The notes below the pieces were generated by a model. That model did no database searches and was not told the DNA's origin. It saw nothing but the letters and a program-made list of their open reading frames with translations. Position numbers and translations under genes: made by a program. From Hydrogenophilus sp. (lineage in GTDB: Bacteria; Pseudomonadota; Gammaproteobacteria; Burkholderiales; Thiobacillaceae): a stretch of 42,620 bases of DNA. Positions 10,276 through 18,455 of this stretch are shown piece by piece. Numbering within the stretch: the stretch's first letter is position 1; the number at the start of each line of letters is the position of its first letter. Location: positions 1-42,620 of the forward strand of contig DYFL01000018.1 in the NCBI GenBank assembly GCA_020725195.1, given 5' to 3'.

Positions 10276-10656
10276 CTATTCCCGGATGCGCTGGAAGGTC
10301 CGGTAGTGGTCCGCGGTGTAGTAGGCCTCGCCGCCCTGCCCCGCCACGATGCGGCGGGCGCCGCGGTTCGGGGCGCCCGGGGTCTTCACCGTGTATTCCC
10401 GGTAGTAGCCCGGGGGCCGCTTGGGCAGCAGGCCCTCGCGGTTGCGGAATTCCGTGCCGTCCTTGGTGTAGGGGAAGGGCCCGCCGCGCTGGATGAGCGC
10501 CAGGGTGTGCACGGCCTCCGGCGGCAGCCGGGCGACGGGGATTTCCGCGCGGTCCTGGCCGCCGCCCCACCAGAAGGCCTGGGCGCCGAGGGGGGCGAGC
10601 CCCAGGCCGACGAGCAGTAAGAGCCTGAGCGCCAGGCGACTGAAAAACACCGTCAT
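10276..10656 (-). CDS. Secreted barnase-type (RNase N1/T1 family) guanyl-specific ribonuclease
   Basis: A 126-residue protein with a signal peptide (LALRLLLLVGLGLAPLGAQA, 8-27) and a barnase-like domain. Catalytic residues can be placed: the Glu of YYREYTV (87, general base), Arg in GARRIVAG (101-102) and the His of ADHYRTFQRI (117, general acid). Spacing matches barnase Glu73, Arg87 and His102. The product should be exported and cleave RNA outside the cytoplasm. It lies 18 bp downstream of thrC and directly before the barstar gene. No toxin-delivery domain or secretion-system gene is seen nearby. Confidence 0.88.
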   Translation of the reverse strand: MTVFFSRLALRLLLLVGLGLAPLGAQAFWWGGGQDRAEIPVARLPPEAVHTLALIQRGGPFPYTKDGTEFRNREGLLPKRPPGYYREYTVKTPGAPNRGARRIVAGQGGEAYYTADHYRTFQRIRE

Positions 10657-10674
10657 GCCGCCGGTATCGCCGCC

Positions 10675-12108
10675 TTAATCGTTGGCGTGGGAGGCGACGT
10701 AGTCCTTCACCGCCTGGGTGTCGGCGTCCAGGACCTCGTAGCGCTGGGGCAGGTCCTCCAGCTTCTCCAGACCCCGGGGCCGCTCGGGGTCGCGGCCCAG
10801 GGCCTCGCGGATGGCGTCCTCGAACTTGGCCGGCAGCGCGGTCTCCAGGCAGACCAGGGGCACGCCCGCCTCGCGGTGCTCCTGGCCGACCTTGAGGCCG
10901 TCGGCGGTGTGGGTGTCGATCATGACGCCGTGGCTCTCCCAGACGCGGCGGATGGTCGCCATGCGCTCGGCATGGGTGCTCGAGCCGGAGGCGAGGCCGA
11001 ATTCGGCCACGCGGTCGAAGAGCCCCGTGGGCTTGAGGTCGAAGCTGCGGCCGTGGTCCACCTCGCGCCAGAGCGCGGCCACCTGGGTAGCGTCGCGCCG
11101 GGTCAGATCGGCGACGAAGCGCTCGAAGTTGGAGGCCTTCGAGATGTCCATGGACGGGCTGGAGGTGTGCCGGGTCTCGGCCGAGGCACGGGGTCGGTAG
11201 ACCCCGGTCTGGAAGAACTCGTCCAGGACGTCGTTCTCGTTGGTCGCGGCGATCAGGCGGCGCACGGGCAGGCCCATCATGCGGGCGATGTGGCCGGCGC
11301 AGGCGTTGCCGAAGTTGCCCGAGGGCACGGAGAAGGACACCTGCTCGTCGTTGGACTGCGTGACCGCGAAATAGGCCTTGAAGTAATAGACGACCTGGGC
11401 CGCCACCCGCGCCCAGTTGATGGAGTTGACCGCGCCGATGCGGTAGCGGCGCTTGTAGGCGAGGTCGTTGGACACGCTCTTCACGATGTCCTGGCAGTCG
11501 TCGAAGACGCCGCGGATGACGAGGTTGTGGATGTTGGGGTCCTGGAGCGAGTACATCTGGGCCTGCTGGAAGCGGGTCATGCCCTCGAGCGGCGAGAGCA
11601 TGAACACCCGCACGTTCTGCTTGCCGCGCATGGCGTACTCGGCCGCCGAGCCGGTGTCGCCCGAGGTGGCGCCCAGGATGTTGATGTCCGCGCCCCGCTT
11701 CGCCAGCACGTACTCGAACAGGTTGCCCAGGAGCTGCATGGCCATGTCCTTGAAGGCGAGCGTGGGCCCGTTGGACAGCTCCAGGAGGTAGAGGCCGTCT
11801 TCCAGACGGCGCACCGGGGTGATCTGGCCGAAGTCGGAGTCCGGCCTGCCGTGGCCGTAGGTCTCGGCGGTGTAGGTCCGGTCGATCAGCGCCCTGAGGT
11901 CGGCCTCCGGGATGTCGTCGGCGAAGCGCGAGAGCACCTCGAAGGCGAGCTCGCGGTAGCCCATGCCCCGCATGCGGGCAAGGTCGGCGGCATCGAAATG
12001 GGGATAGGCCTCGGGCAGGTAGAGGCCGCCGTCGGGGGCCAGCCCGCCGAGCAGGATCTCGGAGAAGGTCTGCGCGGGGGCGTTGCCGCGGGTGGAAACG
12101 TACTTCAT
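10675..12108 (-). CDS. thrC: Threonine synthase
   Basis: A 477-residue PLP enzyme converting O-phosphohomoserine to threonine. Visible signatures are the N-terminal MKYVSTRGNAP, the LSNGPTLAFKDMAMQLLG segment with the PLP lysine (about 120), GATSGDTGSAAEYA and VPSGNFGNACAGHIARMMGLP. The length fits the longer type of threonine synthase found in proteobacteria and yeast. Its ATG is 1 bp after the hom stop, so the two are transcribed and probably translated together. The barnase/barstar pair follows on the same strand. Confidence 0.97.
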   Translation of the reverse strand: MKYVSTRGNAPAQTFSEILLGGLAPDGGLYLPEAYPHFDAADLARMRGMGYRELAFEVLSRFADDIPEADLRALIDRTYTAETYGHGRPDSDFGQITPVRRLEDGLYLLELSNGPTLAFKDMAMQLLGNLFEYVLAKRGADINILGATSGDTGSAAEYAMRGKQNVRVFMLSPLEGMTRFQQAQMYSLQDPNIHNLVIRGVFDDCQDIVKSVSNDLAYKRRYRIGAVNSINWARVAAQVVYYFKAYFAVTQSNDEQVSFSVPSGNFGNACAGHIARMMGLPVRRLIAATNENDVLDEFFQTGVYRPRASAETRHTSSPSMDISKASNFERFVADLTRRDATQVAALWREVDHGRSFDLKPTGLFDRVAEFGLASGSSTHAERMATIRRVWESHGVMIDTHTADGLKVGQEHREAGVPLVCLETALPAKFEDAIREALGRDPERPRGLEKLEDLPQRYEVLDADTQAVKDYVASHAND

Positions 12109-12109
12109 C

Positions 12110-13423
12110 TCAGCCCTTCAGCTCTTCCATGCGGATCAGCGTCACCCGGCCCTCGATGCTGCCCAGGGCCTCGATCCTCGCGATGGCGGCGTCGACGTTC
12201 TTCTCCTGGGTGACGTGGGTGAGCATGATGATGTCGGCCTGGTGCTCGCCCTCGGCCGGCTCCTTCTGCATCATGGCGTCGATGGAGATCGCGAGGTCGG
12301 CGAGGATGCGGGTGATGTCGGCCAGCACCCCGGGCCTGTCGGCGGCGCGCATGCGCAGGTAGTAGGCGGTCTCCACCTCGGCCATGGGCAGCACCGCCAG
12401 ATCGGTGAGCTGGTCGGGCTGGAAGGCGAGATGCGGCACGCGGTGGTGCGGGTCGGCCGTGTGCAGGCGGGTGACGTCGACCAGGTCGGCCACCACGGCC
12501 GAGGCGGTCGGCTCGGCGCCGGCGCCGGCGCCGTAGTAGAGGGTGGCACCGACGGCGTCGCCCTTCACCAGCACGGCGTTCATCACGCCTTCGACGTTGG
12601 CGATGAGGCGCCTGGCCGGGATCAGGGTCGGGTGCACCCTGAGCTCGATGCCGTTCTCCTTGCGCTTGGTGACGCCCAGGAGCTTGATCCGGTAGCCCAG
12701 CTCCTCGGCGTAGCGGATGTCTTCCTTGGTCAGCCTGGAGATGCCCTCGATATAGGCGGCGTCGAACTGCATGGGCACGCCGAAGGCGATGGCCGAGAGG
12801 ATGGTGAGCTTGTGCGCGGCGTCGATGCCCTCGATGTCGAAGGTCGGGTCGGCCTCGGCGTAGCCCTTGGCCTGCGCCTCGGCCAGCACCTCGGAGAAGG
12901 GGCTGCCCTTCTCGCGCATCTCGGAGAGGATGAAGTTGCAGGTGCCGTTGATGATGCCCGCCACCCACTCGATGCGGTTGGCGGTGAGGCCCTCGCGGAT
13001 GGCCTTGATGATGGGGATGCCGCCCGCCACCGCCGCCTCGAAGGCGACGATCACCCCTTTGGCCTGCGCCGCGGCGAAGATCTCGTTGCCGTGCTTGGCG
13101 ATCAGCGCCTTGTTAGCGGTGACCACGTGCTTGCCGTTGGCGATGGCCTTGAGCACGAGCTCCCGCGCGGGCGAGATGCCGCCGATGAGCTCCACGACGA
13201 TGTCGATGGCGGGGTTGTCCACCACCTCCTCGGGGTTGCCGGTGAGGCTGAGGTCGTCGCCGGCGTACTTGCGGGCCTTCTCCAGGTCGCGCACGGCGGC
13301 CTGGACGACGCGGATCTCGCGGCCGGCGCGGCGCGAGATCTCCTCCTTGTTGCGGCGCAGCACGGTGAGGGTGCCGCCGCCGACGGTGCCGAGGCCCAGC
13401 AGGCCGACGTGGATGGGTTTCAT
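12110..13423 (-). CDS. hom: Homoserine dehydrogenase
   Basis: A 437-residue monofunctional homoserine dehydrogenase, reducing aspartate semialdehyde to homoserine for Thr and Met synthesis. The N-terminal Rossmann motif is GLLGLGTVGGGTL. The central catalytic domain contains ANKALIAKHG, EAAVAGGIPIIKAIREGL and INGTCNFIL. A C-terminal ACT domain (about 350-437, RAADRPGVLADITRILADL) suggests threonine feedback. Start ATG 13423 is chosen because AGGA lies upstream and the Rossmann strand begins at once. Longer in-frame extension into the repeat-rich spacer is not credible. Confidence 0.96.
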   Translation of the reverse strand: MKPIHVGLLGLGTVGGGTLTVLRRNKEEISRRAGREIRVVQAAVRDLEKARKYAGDDLSLTGNPEEVVDNPAIDIVVELIGGISPARELVLKAIANGKHVVTANKALIAKHGNEIFAAAQAKGVIVAFEAAVAGGIPIIKAIREGLTANRIEWVAGIINGTCNFILSEMREKGSPFSEVLAEAQAKGYAEADPTFDIEGIDAAHKLTILSAIAFGVPMQFDAAYIEGISRLTKEDIRYAEELGYRIKLLGVTKRKENGIELRVHPTLIPARRLIANVEGVMNAVLVKGDAVGATLYYGAGAGAEPTASAVVADLVDVTRLHTADPHHRVPHLAFQPDQLTDLAVLPMAEVETAYYLRMRAADRPGVLADITRILADLAISIDAMMQKEPAEGEHQADIIMLTHVTQEKNVDAAIARIEALGSIEGRVTLIRMEELKG

Positions 13424-13436
13424 ATGAATTCCTGTG

Positions 13437-13567
13437 ATAAGTGAAGCGTGATAAGTGAAGCGTGAGAGGTGAAGCGTGAAGCGTGAAATGTGGATGGCAT
13501 GCGAAGCAGGGGTTTCACGTCTCACCCGATGCCGCGAAGCGGCGAGTCACTTTTCACGTTTCACATC
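13437..13567. repeat. GTGAAGCGTG tandem and inverted repeats between alaC and hom
   Basis: Two exact 14-bp units (ATAAGTGAAGCGTG, 13437-13464) are followed by a third variant unit and a 7-bp remainder (AAGCGTG). About 65 bp further on, inverted versions appear (TTCACGTCTCAC; CACTTTTCACGTTTCAC near 13550-13566). The block can fold into a long imperfect hairpin. It fills the space between the duplicated alaC tail and hom and has no coding signal. Confidence 0.65.
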
Positions 13568-13577
13568 GTTACAACAA

Positions 13578-13639
13578 CCCGTCCTTCCGGAACATGTCTC
13601 TCAGGCCCCGGATGGCCTGGCGGGTGCGATGTTCGTTTT
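13578..13639. repeat. 62-bp direct repeat, downstream copy of the alaC 3' end
   Basis: Identical over 62 bp to 13724-13785, which lies inside the alaC coding region. The copies are offset by 146 bp and enclose a palindromic element. Beyond the exact match the copies diverge (GGGCTGATC against GGGTTGTTG in gene sense). Confidence 0.95.
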
Positions 13640-13702
13640 GGCTCCGGCCGCCGCTGCGCGGCTTAACGCCGGCTTCGCCGGCATTAGCCTGCGCCGAAAC
13701 GA
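13633..13702 (-). repeat. Palindromic element copy A (downstream of alaC)
   Basis: A 70-bp element differing from copy B (26708-26777) at only four positions, two of them in hairpin loops. In gene sense it has imperfect ends (TCGTTTCGGC / AGCCAAAACGA), a 10-bp stem with triloop GAA, and a 5-bp stem GCCGC / GCGGC with triloop GCA. Exact inverted 13-mers flank it (13626-13638 and 13697-13709). They equal alaC sequence starting at the AAACGA inside its codons for ENEH. One open frame encodes AGVKPRSGGRSQN. Confidence 0.85.
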
Positions 13703-13711
13703 ACATCGCCG

Positions 13712-14899
13712 TCACTTGATCAGCCCGTCCTTCCGGAACATGTCTCTCAGGCCCCGGATGGCCTGGCGGGTGCGATGTTCGTTTTCAATCAGCGAAAACC
13801 GTACGTGGTCGTCGCCGTACTCGCCGAAGCCGACGCCGGGCGAGACCGCGACCTTGGCCTTCTCCAGCAGCAGCTTGGAGAACTCCAGCGATTTCAGATG
13901 GGCGTAGGGCTCCGGGATGGGCGTCCAGAGGAACATGGTGGCGCGCGGCGGCTCGACCTTCCAGCCCACGCCGTTCAGGCCCTTCACCAGGGCGTCGCGC
14001 CGCTTCCTGTACATCTCGCAGATGTCGGTCACGCATTCCTGGGGCCCTTCCAGGGCGGTGATGGCCGCCACCTGGATGGGGGTGAAGGTGCCGTAGTCGT
14101 GGTAGCTCTTGATGCGGGCGAGGGCGGCGCAGAGCGTGGCGTTGCCGACCATGAAGCCCACGCGCCAGCCGGGCATGTTGTAGCTCTTCGAGAGGGTGAA
14201 GAACTCCACCGCCACGTCCTTCGCCCCCGGCACCTGCATGATGGAGGGCGCCTGGTAGCCGTCGAAGACGATGTCGGCATAGGCGATGTCGTGCACCACC
14301 CAGATGCCGTATTCCTTGGCCATGGCCACCACCTTCTCGAAGAACCCGAGTTCCACGCACTGCGTGGTGGGGTTGGACGGGAAGTTGAGGATCAGCATCT
14401 TGGGCTTCGGCCAGTGGTTGCGGATCGCCGTCTCCATCTCCTCGAAGAAGTCCACCCCCGGCGTCATGGGGATGTGGCGGATGTCCGCACCGGCGATCAC
14501 CGGCCCGTAGATGTGGATGGGGTAGCTGGGGTTGGGCACCAGCACGATGTCGCCGCGGTCCAGGGTGGCCAGCGCCAGGTGGGCGATGCCCTCCTTGGAG
14601 CCGATGGTGGCGATGGCCTCCTTCTCCGGGTCGAGGTCCACGTCGTAGCGCGTCTTGTACCAGGTGGTGATGGCCTTCCTGAGCCGCGGGATGCCCTTGG
14701 ACATGGAGTAGCGGTGGGTGTCGCCGCGGCGGGCGGTCTCGATCAGCTTGTCGACGATGTGCGCCGGCGTGGGCTGGTCGGGGTTGCCCATGCCGAAGTC
14801 GATGATGTCCTCGCCGCGCCGCCGGGCGGCCATCTTGAGGTCGCCCGTGATGTTGAAGACATAGGGGGGCAGGCGCTTGATGCGGGGAAAATCGTCCAT
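13712..14899 (-). CDS. alaC: Alanine/2-oxoacid aminotransferase, AlaC type
   Basis: A 395-residue class I/II PLP aminotransferase. Signatures: [15 protein letters not shown] near the N-terminus, [17 protein letters not shown] (cofactor Asn and Pro), [13 protein letters not shown], and the Schiff-base lysine in [15 protein letters not shown] (Lys238). The closest assigned relative is AlaC, glutamate-pyruvate transaminase. In betaproteobacteria this gene commonly precedes hom-thrC, as here, sometimes annotated as a valine-pyruvate or putative aminotransferase. The last 23 codons are duplicated downstream with a palindromic element between the copies. The intact copy ends DGLIK-stop at 13712. 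Confidence 0.92.
   Translation of the reverse strand: MDDFPRIKRLPPYVFNITGDLKMAARRRGEDIIDFGMGNPDQPTPAHIVDKLIETARRGDTHRYSMSKGIPRLRKAITTWYKTRYDVDLDPEKEAIATIGSKEGIAHLALATLDRGDIVLVPNPSYPIHIYGPVIAGADIRHIPMTPGVDFFEEMETAIRNHWPKPKMLILNFPSNPTTQCVELGFFEKVVAMAKEYGIWVVHDIAYADIVFDGYQAPSIMQVPGAKDVAVEFFTLSKSYNMPGWRVGFMVGNATLCAALARIKSYHDYGTFTPIQVAAITALEGPQECVTDICEMYRKRRDALVKGLNGVGWKVEPPRATMFLWTPIPEPYAHLKSLEFSKLLLEKAKVAVSPGVGFGEYGDDHVRFSLIENEHRTRQAIRGLRDMFRKDGLIK
13724..13785. repeat. 62-bp direct repeat, alaC-internal copy
   Basis: This is the copy that forms part of the alaC coding sequence (codons for [11 protein letters not shown] through RKDG). It is exactly repeated at 13578-13639. Its upstream edge coincides with AAAACGA, the same heptamer found at the element end and at the insertion point in pheS. 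Confidence 0.95.
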
Positions 14900-14911
14900 G
14901 GCTGACGAGGT

Positions 14912-14939
14912 CTTATAGGGGGGCGCAAAAGGATGTAAT
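14912..14939 (-). promoter_or_regulatory. Possible sigma-70 promoter of alaC-hom-thrC
   Basis: On the minus strand ATTACA (14934-14939) and TATAAG (14912-14917) are 16 nt apart, 12 nt from the alaC start. This is a moderate match to the consensus. The leader would be very short, so I treat it as tentative. Confidence 0.3.
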
Positions 14940-14987
14940 CTTACCCGACCGCCAGAAACACGGGCAATTGCCCAGGGTCAGCCCCCC

Positions 14988-15362
14988 ATGAAACTGCATC
15001 TGAACTCGCTCTCCGGCCGCTACGCCATCAGCGGCTACGGACCGGGCTTTGTGCTGGTCAACGGCCGGCGGATCGAGACGAGCCTCCTGCTGCTGCCCGA
15101 CCATCTGGACCCGGCCTGGCTCGAGGGCGGCTTCGCCGGGCTCGTGCAGGCCCATTTCGAGGCCCTGGCCGCGCACCGCCCGGAACTGGTGCTGCTCGGC
15201 ACCGGCAGCCGCCAGCGCTTTCCCCGGCCGCGGCTCTACGCCAGCCTGATGGCGGCCCGCATCGGTCTGGAGGTGATGGACCTGGGCGCCGCCTGCCGCA
15301 CCTACAACATCCTGGCCGCGGAAGGCCGCCGCGTGGCGGCGGCGCTGATCCTGGAGGAGTAA
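14988..15362 (+). CDS. Mth938-like domain protein (DUF498)
   Basis: A 124-residue protein. It shows the family pattern: YGPGFVLVNGRRIETSLLLLPDHL near the N-terminus, then PELVLLGTGSRQRFPRPRLYASL and the C-terminal MDLGAACRTYNILAAEGRRVAAALIL. The family includes mitochondrial NDUFAF3, a complex I assembly factor. Bacterial members are uncharacterised, so no specific role is claimed. It is a single gene divergent from alaC, and its stop lies 7 bp from the convergent yrfG stop. Confidence 0.85.
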   Translation: MKLHLNSLSGRYAISGYGPGFVLVNGRRIETSLLLLPDHLDPAWLEGGFAGLVQAHFEALAAHRPELVLLGTGSRQRFPRPRLYASLMAARIGLEVMDLGAACRTYNILAAEGRRVAAALILEE

Positions 15363-15369
15363 GCCGCTC

Positions 15370-16041
15370 CTACGCGAAACGCAGGCCGGCCACCGGCATG
15401 ATCTCGGCAAAGCGCCGGATGGCGCTGAATTCGCCCACGTCCTTTGCCGGCAGGCGGGTATCGGGCTGATAGACCGCGAGCAGGTGCCCGATGCCGTAGC
15501 CCTGCGCCGAGCGCAGCACCGGCAGGCTGTCGTCGACCAGCAGCGTGCGCCCGGGCTCGAAGGGCTCCTCCACCCGAAGCGCCGCCCAGAAGGCCGGGTG
15601 CTCCTTGGGCAGGCCATAGCGGTGCGAGCTGTGGATGGCGTCGAAATGCGCATCGAGGCCGGTGCGCCGCATCTTGAGGCTGAGGCTCTTGTGGTGGGCG
15701 TTGGTGACCAGGGCGACGCGCTTGCCCGCCGCGCGCGCCTGGCTGAGGAACTCCGGCACGTCGGGGTGGACGGCGATGAGGTGCGCCACCTCCTCCTTGA
15801 GCTGCGCGACGTCGAGCCCCAGTTGCTCGCTCCAGTAGTCCACGCAGTACCACTCCAGGCTGCCGCTCTTGGCGTCGTAGCGGCGCAGGCATTCGGCCCG
15901 CGCGGCCTGCGGGTCGAGGCCGTGCCGCTCGGCGTAGCGGGCGGGCACGAAGACCTGCCAGAAGTGGTTGTCGTAGTGCAGGTCGAGGAGCGTGCCGTCC
16001 ATGTCCAGGAGGACGGTGTCGATGCGCTCCCAGTCGATCAC
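15370..16041 (-). CDS. yrfG: HAD-family GMP/IMP nucleotidase (YrfG type)
   Basis: A 223-residue HAD-superfamily hydrolase. Motif I is LLDMDGTLLDLHYDNHFW (nucleophile Asp13, acid Asp15). Motif II Thr/Asn is in VALVTNAHHKSL. Motif III Lys is in GLPKEHPAFW. Motif IV is LLVDDSLPVL. The YDNHFW stretch after motif I is typical of the YrfG group, which dephosphorylates GMP and IMP. The start is GTG at 16041, overlapping the rpoS stop (GTGA), so the gene is coupled to rpoS. Confidence 0.88.
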   Translation of the reverse strand: MIDWERIDTVLLDMDGTLLDLHYDNHFWQVFVPARYAERHGLDPQAARAECLRRYDAKSGSLEWYCVDYWSEQLGLDVAQLKEEVAHLIAVHPDVPEFLSQARAAGKRVALVTNAHHKSLSLKMRRTGLDAHFDAIHSSHRYGLPKEHPAFWAALRVEEPFEPGRTLLVDDSLPVLRSAQGYGIGHLLAVYQPDTRLPAKDVGEFSAIRRFAEIMPVAGLRFA

Positions 16042-16973
16042 AGCAGCCCGTCCTTGGAGATGCCCCGGCGCCGGAGGATGCGGCGCAGGGTCTGCAGGGC
16101 CTCCAGCTGGATCTGCCGCACGCGCTCCCGGGTCACCTTGAGCACCTCGGCCAGGTCCTCCAGGGTCGACACCTCCTGGTTGTTGAGGCCGAAGCGCCGC
16201 TCGATCACCCAGCGGTGCTTCTCGGGCAGCTCGCCGAGCCACTCCTGCACGAAGCGCTCGACCTCGGCCGTGGCGAGCATGTCCTCGGGCATCTCGGAGC
16301 CCTCGTCGGCGATGGCCTCGCCGATGGAGAGGGACGGATCGATGTCCAGGGGGGCGTCCAGAGAGGCCACCCGGTCATTCAGGGCCAGCACCCGGCGCAC
16401 GTCCTCCACGGGCTTGCCGGTGAGCGCCGCGATGTCCTCGGGCCTGGCGTCGGGCACGCCGTGCATCTCCAGGTGGCGCTGCGCGCGCAGGCAGCCGTTG
16501 AGCTCCTTGATCACGTGCACGGGCAGGCGGATGGTGCGCGACTGGTTCATGATCGCCCGCTCGATGTTCTGGCGGATCCACCAGGTGGCGTAGGTGGAGA
16601 AGCGGAAGCCGCGCTCGGGGTCGAACTTCTCCAGGGCGTGCATGAGCCCCAGGTTGCCCTCCTCGATCAGGTCCAGGAGGGTCAGGCCGCGGTTGATGTA
16701 GTGCTTGGCGATGTTCACCACCAGGCGCAGGTTGTGCTCGATGAGCACCTGCCTGGCCTCGAACTCCCCGGCGCGCATGCGCACCGCGAGATCGTGCTCC
16801 TCTTCCGGGGTCAGGAGCGCCTCGCGGCCGATCTCGTTGAGATAGATCTGGGTGACGTCCAGGATCTCGTCGAACTCGAATTCCGTCTCGCAGACCGGTA
16901 CGGCGGCGGGCACCTCCTCTTGCGCCGGCTGGTCTTCCATATCCGGATCGACGTATTCCTCGTCCTGTTGCAT
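16038..16973 (-). CDS. rpoS: RNA polymerase sigma factor RpoS
   Basis: A 311-residue sigma-70 family factor directing stationary-phase and stress transcription. Regions in order: 1.2 ([21 protein letters not shown]), region 2 with [39 protein letters not shown] and [18 protein letters not shown], region 3 ([12 protein letters not shown]), and region 4 with [21 protein letters not shown] and [14 protein letters not shown]. The short acidic N-terminus and RGLTLLD suit RpoS rather than RpoD or RpoH, and the place after nlpD is diagnostic. In E. coli the main rpoS promoter lies inside nlpD; I could not identify one here. Confidence 0.96.
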   Translation of the reverse strand: MQQDEEYVDPDMEDQPAQEEVPAAVPVCETEFEFDEILDVTQIYLNEIGREALLTPEEEHDLAVRMRAGEFEARQVLIEHNLRLVVNIAKHYINRGLTLLDLIEEGNLGLMHALEKFDPERGFRFSTYATWWIRQNIERAIMNQSRTIRLPVHVIKELNGCLRAQRHLEMHGVPDARPEDIAALTGKPVEDVRRVLALNDRVASLDAPLDIDPSLSIGEAIADEGSEMPEDMLATAEVERFVQEWLGELPEKHRWVIERRFGLNNQEVSTLEDLAEVLKVTRERVRQIQLEALQTLRRILRRRGISKDGLL

Positions 16974-16983
16974 TGGCGTTTCC

Positions 16984-17808
16984 TCAACCGGCCTTGGGCA
17001 GGTATTTCATCGGGTCCACGGGCTGGCCGTGCATGCGGATCTCGAAATGCAGCTTGACCCTGTCCGCGTCGCTGTCGCCCATCTCGCCGATCTTCTGGCC
17101 GCGGGCCACCTGCTGGCCTTCCCTGACCAGGATGCGCGCATGATGGGCATAGGCCGACAACAAGCTTTGATTGTGCTTGATGATGATGAGTTTCCCATAG
17201 CCGCGCAAGCCGTCGCCCGCATAGACCACGCGGCCGGAGGCGGCGGCATGCACCGGTGCGCCCAGGCTGCCGGCGATGTCGATGCCCTTGTTGCCGGCCT
17301 CCTCGAATCCGGCCAGCAGGGCCCCCTGGGCAGGCCAGGCCCAGCCGTCCGCCTCGCGCGCATTCGGCTCGGGCGGCGGGGGGCCGCTGGCTGCCGCAGC
17401 GCCGCCGGCCGCCGGCCGGGCAGGGGCCGGCGCCCTGCCCGGCGGGGTCTCCAGGGACCTTTCCGCGTAGCCGGCCGGGGCGGGGAGCGGATGGGTCTTC
17501 ACGGAGGCGGGCGGCGGCTGCAGGCGCAGCAGGTCTGCGGCACGGATCCGGTCCGGGTCCGCCAGCCCGTTCCAGGCGGCGAGATCCCGGTAGTCCAGGC
17601 CGTTCTCGAAGGCGATCTTGTAGAGGGTGTCCCCGGGCCGGATGAGGTAATGCCCCGCGGGTACCTTGGGCGCCGCCGGCCCGGCGTCCTGCCGCTGGGA
17701 CGGCATGCCCGCCTCCCGCACCGGCGCCATCCCCTTGGTCGAGGCGCAGCCGGCGAGGAGGACCGTCGCCAGCAGGCACAGGGAGACGCAAAGCGGCCCG
17801 GCGCTCAA
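16984..17808 (-). CDS. nlpD: Murein hydrolase activator NlpD (lipoprotein, LysM + degenerate M23)
   Basis: A 274-residue outer-membrane lipoprotein that activates cell-wall amidases at division. The signal peptide ends in lipobox LLAGC (18-22). A LysM domain (about 50-95, [20 protein letters not shown]) binds peptidoglycan. The C-terminal LytM/M23 domain (about 160-274) has [18 protein letters not shown], but the first zinc-binding His is missing (NKGIDI), as in NlpD and EnvC proteins that lack catalytic activity. The start is TTG at 17808, whose TTGA overlaps the pcm stop. A linker rich in A, P and G separates the domains. Confidence 0.92.
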   Translation of the reverse strand: MSAGPLCVSLCLLATVLLAGCASTKGMAPVREAGMPSQRQDAGPAAPKVPAGHYLIRPGDTLYKIAFENGLDYRDLAAWNGLADPDRIRAADLLRLQPPPASVKTHPLPAPAGYAERSLETPPGRAPAPARPAAGGAAAASGPPPPEPNAREADGWAWPAQGALLAGFEEAGNKGIDIAGSLGAPVHAAASGRVVYAGDGLRGYGKLIIIKHNQSLLSAYAHHARILVREGQQVARGQKIGEMGDSDADRVKLHFEIRMHGQPVDPMKYLPKAG

Positions 17809-18455
17809 CCCACCCCGGGCAGCAAGGGCACGAACCTGGCGGCCTCCAGGTCGCTTTCCACATTGCCCTCCATCCCGACCTCCACCATCTTCAGACGCTG
17901 GCCTTCGCCCGTCCCCACCGGGGCGACGAGCCGCCCGCCCGGCCTGATCTGGGCGAGCAGCTCGTCGGGGATGTAAGGCATGGCGGCGGCCACCACGATG
18001 GCGTCGTAGGGCGCGCCGTCCCGGTAGCCCAGGGTGCCGTCGGCGATCTTGATGGCGACGTTCGTGACGCGCAGCCCGCGCAGGGTGTTGCGGGCGCGCC
18101 CCACGAGTCCCGCGATGCGCTCGATGCTGACGACCTTCTGCGCGAGCTGGGCGAGCACCGCGGCCTGATAGCCGCAGCCGCCGCCGATCTCCAGCACCCG
18201 CTCCAGGCGCCGCCCCTGGCAGGCGAGCTCGCAGGTGCGCGCCACGGTGTAGGGGCTGGAGATGGTCTGGCCGTAGCCGATGGGCAGGGGCGTGTCGTCG
18301 TAGGCGCGGATCGAGAGGGCCTCCTCCAGGAAGACATGACGGGGGACGGCGTTCATGGCGGCCAGGACCATGGGGTCTTTGATGCCCTGCTCCCTGAGCC
18401 GCTCGATCATGCGGGCCCGGGTGCGCTGGGAGGTCATGCCGATGCCGCCGGTCAT
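17805..18455 (-). CDS. pcm: Protein-L-isoaspartate O-methyltransferase
   Basis: A 216-residue SAM-dependent repair enzyme that methylates isoaspartyl residues in aged proteins. It carries [32 protein letters not shown], the hallmark N-terminal block of the family, given here in full from about residue 40. SAM motif I is [16 protein letters not shown]. Then follow [20 protein letters not shown] and [12 protein letters not shown]. The ATG overlaps the surE stop (ATGA). A second ATG six codons in is a possible alternative start. Confidence 0.95.
   Translation of the reverse strand: MTGGIGMTSQRTRARMIERLREQGIKDPMVLAAMNAVPRHVFLEEALSIRAYDDTPLPIGYGQTISSPYTVARTCELACQGRRLERVLEIGGGCGYQAAVLAQLAQKVVSIERIAGLVGRARNTLRGLRVTNVAIKIADGTLGYRDGAPYDAIVVAAAMPYIPDELLAQIRPGGRLVAPVGTGEGQRLKMVEVGMEGNVESDLEAARFVPLLPGVG

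Larger units (their letters stand above)
13569..13706 (-). pseudogene. 45-codon ORF made of the palindromic element plus a duplicated alaC tail
   Basis: An ATG five bases after the alaC stop opens a 45-codon frame. It reads first through the palindromic element (peptide core AGVKPRSGGRSQ), then through a second copy of the alaC C-terminus ([11 protein letters not shown]...RKDGLL) to TAA. It could be translated by reinitiation after alaC. It is more likely a by-product of the insertion and duplication than a functional gene. Confidence 0.35.

Noticed and set aside
13533-13552. A fifth copy of the palindromic element (GCCGC-GAA-GCGGC hairpin)
   Set aside because: Only the 5-bp hairpin matches; the long stem and ends are missing. 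It may be chance in GC-rich DNA.
13633-13702. Diversity-generating retroelement template/variable repeat as explanation of the alaC duplication
   Set aside because: The 62-bp copies are identical with no adenine-specific changes, and no reverse transcriptase lies in the window.
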